Of a stretch of 8,411 bases of DNA, positions 6,169-8,411 are shown piece by piece (position 1 is the stretch's first letter; the number at the start of each line of letters is the position of its first letter). The position numbers were made by a program, and so were the translations under genes. The notes under the pieces were generated by a model. That model searched no databases. It saw only the letters and a list, made by a program, of their open reading frames with translations, and was not told the DNA's origin. The stretch is from an uncultured Geobacter sp. (lineage in GTDB: Bacteria; Desulfobacterota; Desulfuromonadia; Geobacterales; Geobacteraceae). The stretch covers positions 1 to 8,411 of the forward strand of contig CALABV010000027.1 in NCBI GenBank assembly GCA_937886325.1, given 5' to 3'.

Positions 6169-6711
6169 TGGCCCCGGTTAGTAGGACAGTTTGGCGGCGG
6201 GAATAAGGTGGATTGCCGGTTGTAGTCATGCCGCCAGCAAGAGAGACCGGCCAGCGTAGCCAGGCCGGGGTTTTTGCCAATATGTCTCATGCGGGGTCCG
6301 GTCGTCCAGCTTTGAGTGTGGGCGCCGCATGTTGTAGAACTCGATCCAACGCTTCAAGCCCTGGCGAACGTCACTGCCGGTCTCGAAAGCATGCAGATAG
6401 ACGCACTCTTACTTCAGGGAACGCCATAGCCTCTCGATCATAATGTTGTCCCGCCAGCGTCCTTTGCCGTCCATGGAGATGCGCACGTTGGCCTCTTTCA
6501 GGACATTGGTGAACGCATCACTAGTGAACTGGCTGCCTTGGTCGGTGTTGAAGATCTCGGGTTTGCCGTAGCGGGACAAGGCTTCTTCGAGCGCATCAAC
6601 GCAGAAATCGGCGTCCATGGTGTTGGATAATCGCCAGGACAGGACCTTGCGACTGAACCAGTCGATGATGGCCACCAGGTAGAGAAAACCGCGCCGCAGG
6701 GGAATGTAGCG
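6169..6711 (-). mobile_element. Partial IS3-family insertion sequence (3' part)
   Basis: The right part of an IS3-family element lies here on the minus strand. It carries the C-terminal half of orfB and the downstream end. The putative terminal repeat begins with TGGCCCCGGTTAGTAGGACA at 6169-6188 (plus strand), consistent with the TG...CA ends and GGAC-containing inverted repeats of IS3 elements. The other end, orfA and the first half of orfB are missing. The break coincides with the 3' boundary of a group II intron fragment, and no IS3 sequence is found beyond it. Because the partner inverted repeat is absent, the exact outer boundary and any target duplication cannot be verified. Confidence 0.75.
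6226..6711 (-). pseudogene. IS3-family transposase OrfB, 5'-truncated with a nonsense codon
   Basis: The DDE integrase-core half of an IS3 OrfB reads from about 6711: YIPLRRGFLYLVAIIDWFSR, then KVLSWRLSNTMDADFCVDAL and FNTDQGSQFTSDAF with the second catalytic Asp, then DNIMIERLWRSLK with the catalytic Glu. The first Asp, expected just before YIP, is lost with the 5' half. After SLK the codon is TAA (6409-6411) where relatives have Tyr (SLKYE). In the same frame beyond it, ECVYLHAFETGSDVRQGL and FYNMRRPHSKLDDRTP continue clearly to a TGA at 6226-6228. The gene is thus broken twice: by a TAC-or-TAT-to-TAA change and by truncation. The apparent upstream residues MKLPRSTHR are translated intron RNA and not part of the protein. 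Confidence 0.88.
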
Positions 6712-6850
6712 GTGAGTAGACCTCGGGAGTTTCACCCGCAGCCCCTCGCAGAACCGGACGTGAACCTCTCAGCTCATCCGGCTCCCATCATCCAGCCTTT
6801 GGTATACATCCCAGCTTCCAATGCACGAATGCATCTGGAAACTTCATCGC
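6712..6850 (-). mobile_element. 3' end fragment of a bacterial group II intron
   Basis: The minus strand holds intron domains V and VI directly abutting the IS3 orfB reading frame, in the same orientation. The exon side starts near 6711. Domain V is at 6751-6784. Domain VI follows, with a CGGG/CCCG upper stem and a candidate bulged branch-point A about 7-11 bases before the boundary, depending on whether the intron ends at CTAC or CTACTCAC. Upstream of domain V only an unassigned stretch that may be domain IV is left (to about 6850). No reverse transcriptase (IEP) frame, domain I or 5' end is seen. This is a 5'-truncated relic that cannot splice alone. Group II introns commonly insert into other mobile elements, which fits the junction. 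Confidence 0.75.
6751..6784 (-). ncRNA. Group II intron domain V
   Basis: The minus strand shows the 34-nucleotide domain V. Its outer helix pairs GAGCCGGA with TCCGGTTC, including the AGC catalytic triad near the 5' side and the usual G-U pairs. A two-base CG bulge on the 3' strand precedes an upper helix of TGAGC with GTTCA, capped by a T-G pair and a GAGA (GNRA) tetraloop. Length, triad, bulge and tetraloop all agree with the conserved domain V fold. Confidence 0.85.
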
Positions 6851-6904
6851 AAAAAGGGACGCCTTCACATGCAAGTCCTTAACCGGACATTACTGAGGAC
6901 TGAC

Positions 6905-6936
6905 GAAAAAAGGGCGGACGCCGGGCAGCGCCCGCC
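6905..6936 (-). terminator. Rho-independent terminator of the DUF190/membrane-protein operon
   Basis: On the minus strand GGCGGGCGC and GCGTCCGCC form a 9-bp stem (one G-U pair) around a TGCCCG loop at 6913-6936, followed by C and six T residues. It lies about 80 bases after the membrane-protein stop and is a textbook intrinsic terminator. It separates the operon from the mobile-element debris. Confidence 0.92.
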
Positions 6937-7017
6937 AAGGGAGACACATTTCGTATTGTGTGAATAGATGCATCTCCGGGAGAAACACCGCTTTCACTTA
7001 CGCTGTTTGGGAACCCA

Positions 7018-8007
7018 TCACTTGAAATAAGCCGCTAAGTTCAGAAATTCCGGCTTGAACAGCATTGCCAGGATGAAGCTGCCGAACATAACGGTGACGG
7101 CCGGCGGGTCAAAGTGGTTGTTGCCGTGATTGTAGAACATGCGTGCGCACAACTCCTGCAGGAACGCCGAAAGGATCCCCGCGATAGCGGCGACTGCCAG
7201 CGAACCCGTGAACAGGTATGCCAGGGCCGCGCAGTACGCTATGGCATGGGTTACGGGAGACTTCTGGATCGATCCGGTGGCGAAGTTCAGGATCATCAGG
7301 GTTATCGCCGCAAAGGCCCATCCCATGATCAGGGGCGCCACGAACGCCGCAGTCGCTGAAACAACTCCTTTTTCCGCCAATGGCGTCAGGAGGCCCTTGA
7401 ATCCCATTGCGAGGCCTCCGGACAAAATGCCCATCCCAAGCCCCACAGTGAAAAGCCGTGAGGGCGGAGACTGCCAACCGACCCACGAAATGGCGTAGTT
7501 ATTGGTCCCCAGGTATCCGTACTTGTGTATGGATTCCATACTCCCCCAGGGCATTTCCCTCAGGAAGAGCCATCGCGTGATAACAAAATTAACTACTATC
7601 GACAACGCAAGCGCATCAAACTGATTTATAATCGGTATCTTGGGCAGGACCTGCGCCAGCGCATGTCCGACCAGCGCGAAAATTCCGCCGATCATGAGGA
7701 CATCCCATGACGTGTCGACTAACGGTGAAAGGATATCCTTTGCATGCCCGGTGGGATGGTTCTTTTTTACTCCTGCCGCATAGGTCGCAGCGATAACCCC
7801 AGAGGCGAACCCGCCGACATGCGGTCCCCAGATCGGACCGAGTCCGACCTGCAGGAGCATGAAGTCCGAACCGCCTGCCGCGACAATAAGACAACCAGTC
7901 AGGGTAAGAAAACCGCAAAGGATGAATGACCACAATGCTCCCAGGCATGCCCCGAATATGCCGCAACCAAAAAGAAGCATTAAGGTGTTAAGGCTCCATG
8001 GCTCCAT
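7018..8007 (-). CDS. Uncharacterised polytopic membrane protein, possible permease
   Basis: I do not recognise a characterised family for this 329-residue protein. It is very hydrophobic, with about nine or ten membrane segments, including roughly 8-43, 64-79, 103-121, 130-148, 184-204, 217-245, 254-286 and 303-318. Notable polar or small-residue stretches between them are GPIWGPHVGGFASG (57-70), a charged loop KKNHPTGHAKD (81-91), a loop rich in aromatic residues around 153-178, and NHGNNHFDPPA (293-303), a His/Asn/Asp cluster just before the last helix. Conserved-looking His and Asp residues at re-entrant positions suggest a transporter or channel rather than an enzyme, but this is inference. 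The start ATG at 8007 follows GAGGAGG at good spacing. It is the second gene of an operon, 60 bp after the DUF190 gene, and is followed by a strong terminator. DUF190 proteins resemble PII signal proteins, which often gate transporters, so a regulated permease is the leading guess. Confidence 0.75.
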   Translation of the reverse strand: MEPWSLNTLMLLFGCGIFGACLGALWSFILCGFLTLTGCLIVAAGGSDFMLLQVGLGPIWGPHVGGFASGVIAATYAAGVKKNHPTGHAKDILSPLVDTSWDVLMIGGIFALVGHALAQVLPKIPIINQFDALALSIVVNFVITRWLFLREMPWGSMESIHKYGYLGTNNYAISWVGWQSPPSRLFTVGLGMGILSGGLAMGFKGLLTPLAEKGVVSATAAFVAPLIMGWAFAAITLMILNFATGSIQKSPVTHAIAYCAALAYLFTGSLAVAAIAGILSAFLQELCARMFYNHGNNHFDPPAVTVMFGSFILAMLFKPEFLNLAAYFK

Positions 8008-8067
8008 ACCTACCTCCTCAAAGCTGAACAGACCAAAGATACGTTGCTTGGGCTATAGACGTCTCCG

Positions 8068-8409
8068 TCATTCGAATCTGTTCAATATGATATCCGCATC
8101 CTGTAATATAATGGCTCCGGTTTTTACCATTCCTCTCACAACGGGAATCAGTTCATTCAATTTTGTTTCAGTATCAATAAACTCGATGACCATGGGTTGG
8201 CATGAAGAAATGGTCATGCCCTCACTTCTGGTTCTGCAAGAAGGGCAGCAAAAACCAAATCCCTCGACACCCTTGAAAACCATGGATCCGGCCAGTCCTT
8301 GCTCAAAGGCCCTCTTAACAATTGCTTCATATAGGAGAATATTTTCATAGCGTGTGTTTTCGTTAATAAATATTCGCAGTATCTTGCCCTTCCCCTCGTA
8401 CGTGCTCAT
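8068..8409 (-). CDS. DUF190-family PII-like protein with a cysteine-rich loop
   Basis: A 113-residue small cytoplasmic protein of the DUF190 (UPF0166) family, whose known structures have a PII-like ferredoxin fold. Family features seen are GKILRIFINENTRYENILLY (8-27), AIVKRAFEQGLAGSMVFKGV (29-48), EGFG (49-52), VIEFIDTETKL (74-84) and the C-terminal strand GAIILQDADIIL (98-109). The central loop, usually a Gly/Ser-rich stretch with IHT, here reads FCCPSCRTRSEGMTISSC. This places C54, C55, C58 and C70 together, as for a metal or redox site. The start ATG is at 8409; its ribosome site lies outside the window, so an earlier start cannot be excluded, although the length is normal. DUF190 genes often neighbour the fluoride channel gene crcB; here the next gene is a different membrane protein. 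It may sense a ligand, metal or redox state and control that neighbour (inference). Confidence 0.85.
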   Translation of the reverse strand: MSTYEGKGKILRIFINENTRYENILLYEAIVKRAFEQGLAGSMVFKGVEGFGFCCPSCRTRSEGMTISSCQPMVIEFIDTETKLNELIPVVRGMVKTGAIILQDADIILNRFE

Positions 8410-8411
8410 GT

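Noticed and set aside
6712..6735. ATG at 6735 as the start of an intact small transposase (108 aa)
   Set aside because: The first residues are translated from group II intron domain VI; the frame only becomes transposase from YIPLRRG onward, so no genuine start exists here.
1..8411. CRISPR array, tRNA or rRNA genes
   Set aside because: No regularly spaced repeats of suitable length and no tRNA- or rRNA-like conserved stretches were found on either strand.

Overview
The window looks like a mobile-element-littered accessory stretch of a bacterial chromosome of intermediate GC. The gene types fit an anaerobic deltaproteobacterium (Desulfobacterota): an orphan multi-PAS HisKA_2 sensor kinase, a DUF190 protein and a CoA-acylating semialdehyde dehydrogenase. 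No rRNA or marker gene is present, so this placement is inference only.

Left part (1-3912) is a possible catabolic locus. A FadR/FCD-type GntR regulator (356-1096, +) runs tail to tail into a ten-helix EamA/DMT permease (1093-2061, -); their stop codons overlap. The permease is divergent from a methylmalonate/malonate-semialdehyde dehydrogenase, MmsA/IolA family (2413-3912, +). The AT-rich regions upstream of the regulator and between the permease and mmsA share a GTATAATA core. In the second region this forms an almost perfect inverted repeat. The simplest reading is one regulator controlling itself, an importer or exporter, and a dehydrogenase. The substrate cannot be named from sequence.

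Middle part (3913-6850) holds insertion debris around one intact gene. Directly after mmsA lies a decayed IS200/IS605-type element (about 3922-4315). Its left-end hairpin is intact, but its Y1 transposase has two frameshifts and has lost its 3' part. Next is a soluble three-PAS histidine kinase (4384-6123, -) with no response regulator in view. Only 46 bp upstream of its start is the terminal repeat of an IS3-family element (6169 to about 6711, -). That transposase gene has a nonsense codon and lacks its 5' half, because the 3' end (domains V and VI) of a group II intron abuts it. The rest of the intron is missing.

Right part (6905-8411) is a clean minus-strand operon running in from beyond the right edge. 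A small DUF190/PII-like protein with an unusual CCxxC...C insertion (8068-8409) is followed, 60 bp downstream, by an uncharacterised polytopic membrane protein of 329 aa (7018-8007). A strong rho-independent terminator at 6905-6936 ends the unit. This pair of a small regulator-like protein and a membrane protein is the best candidate here for an undescribed system. Positions 1-240 hold only an unassigned gene or element remnant.
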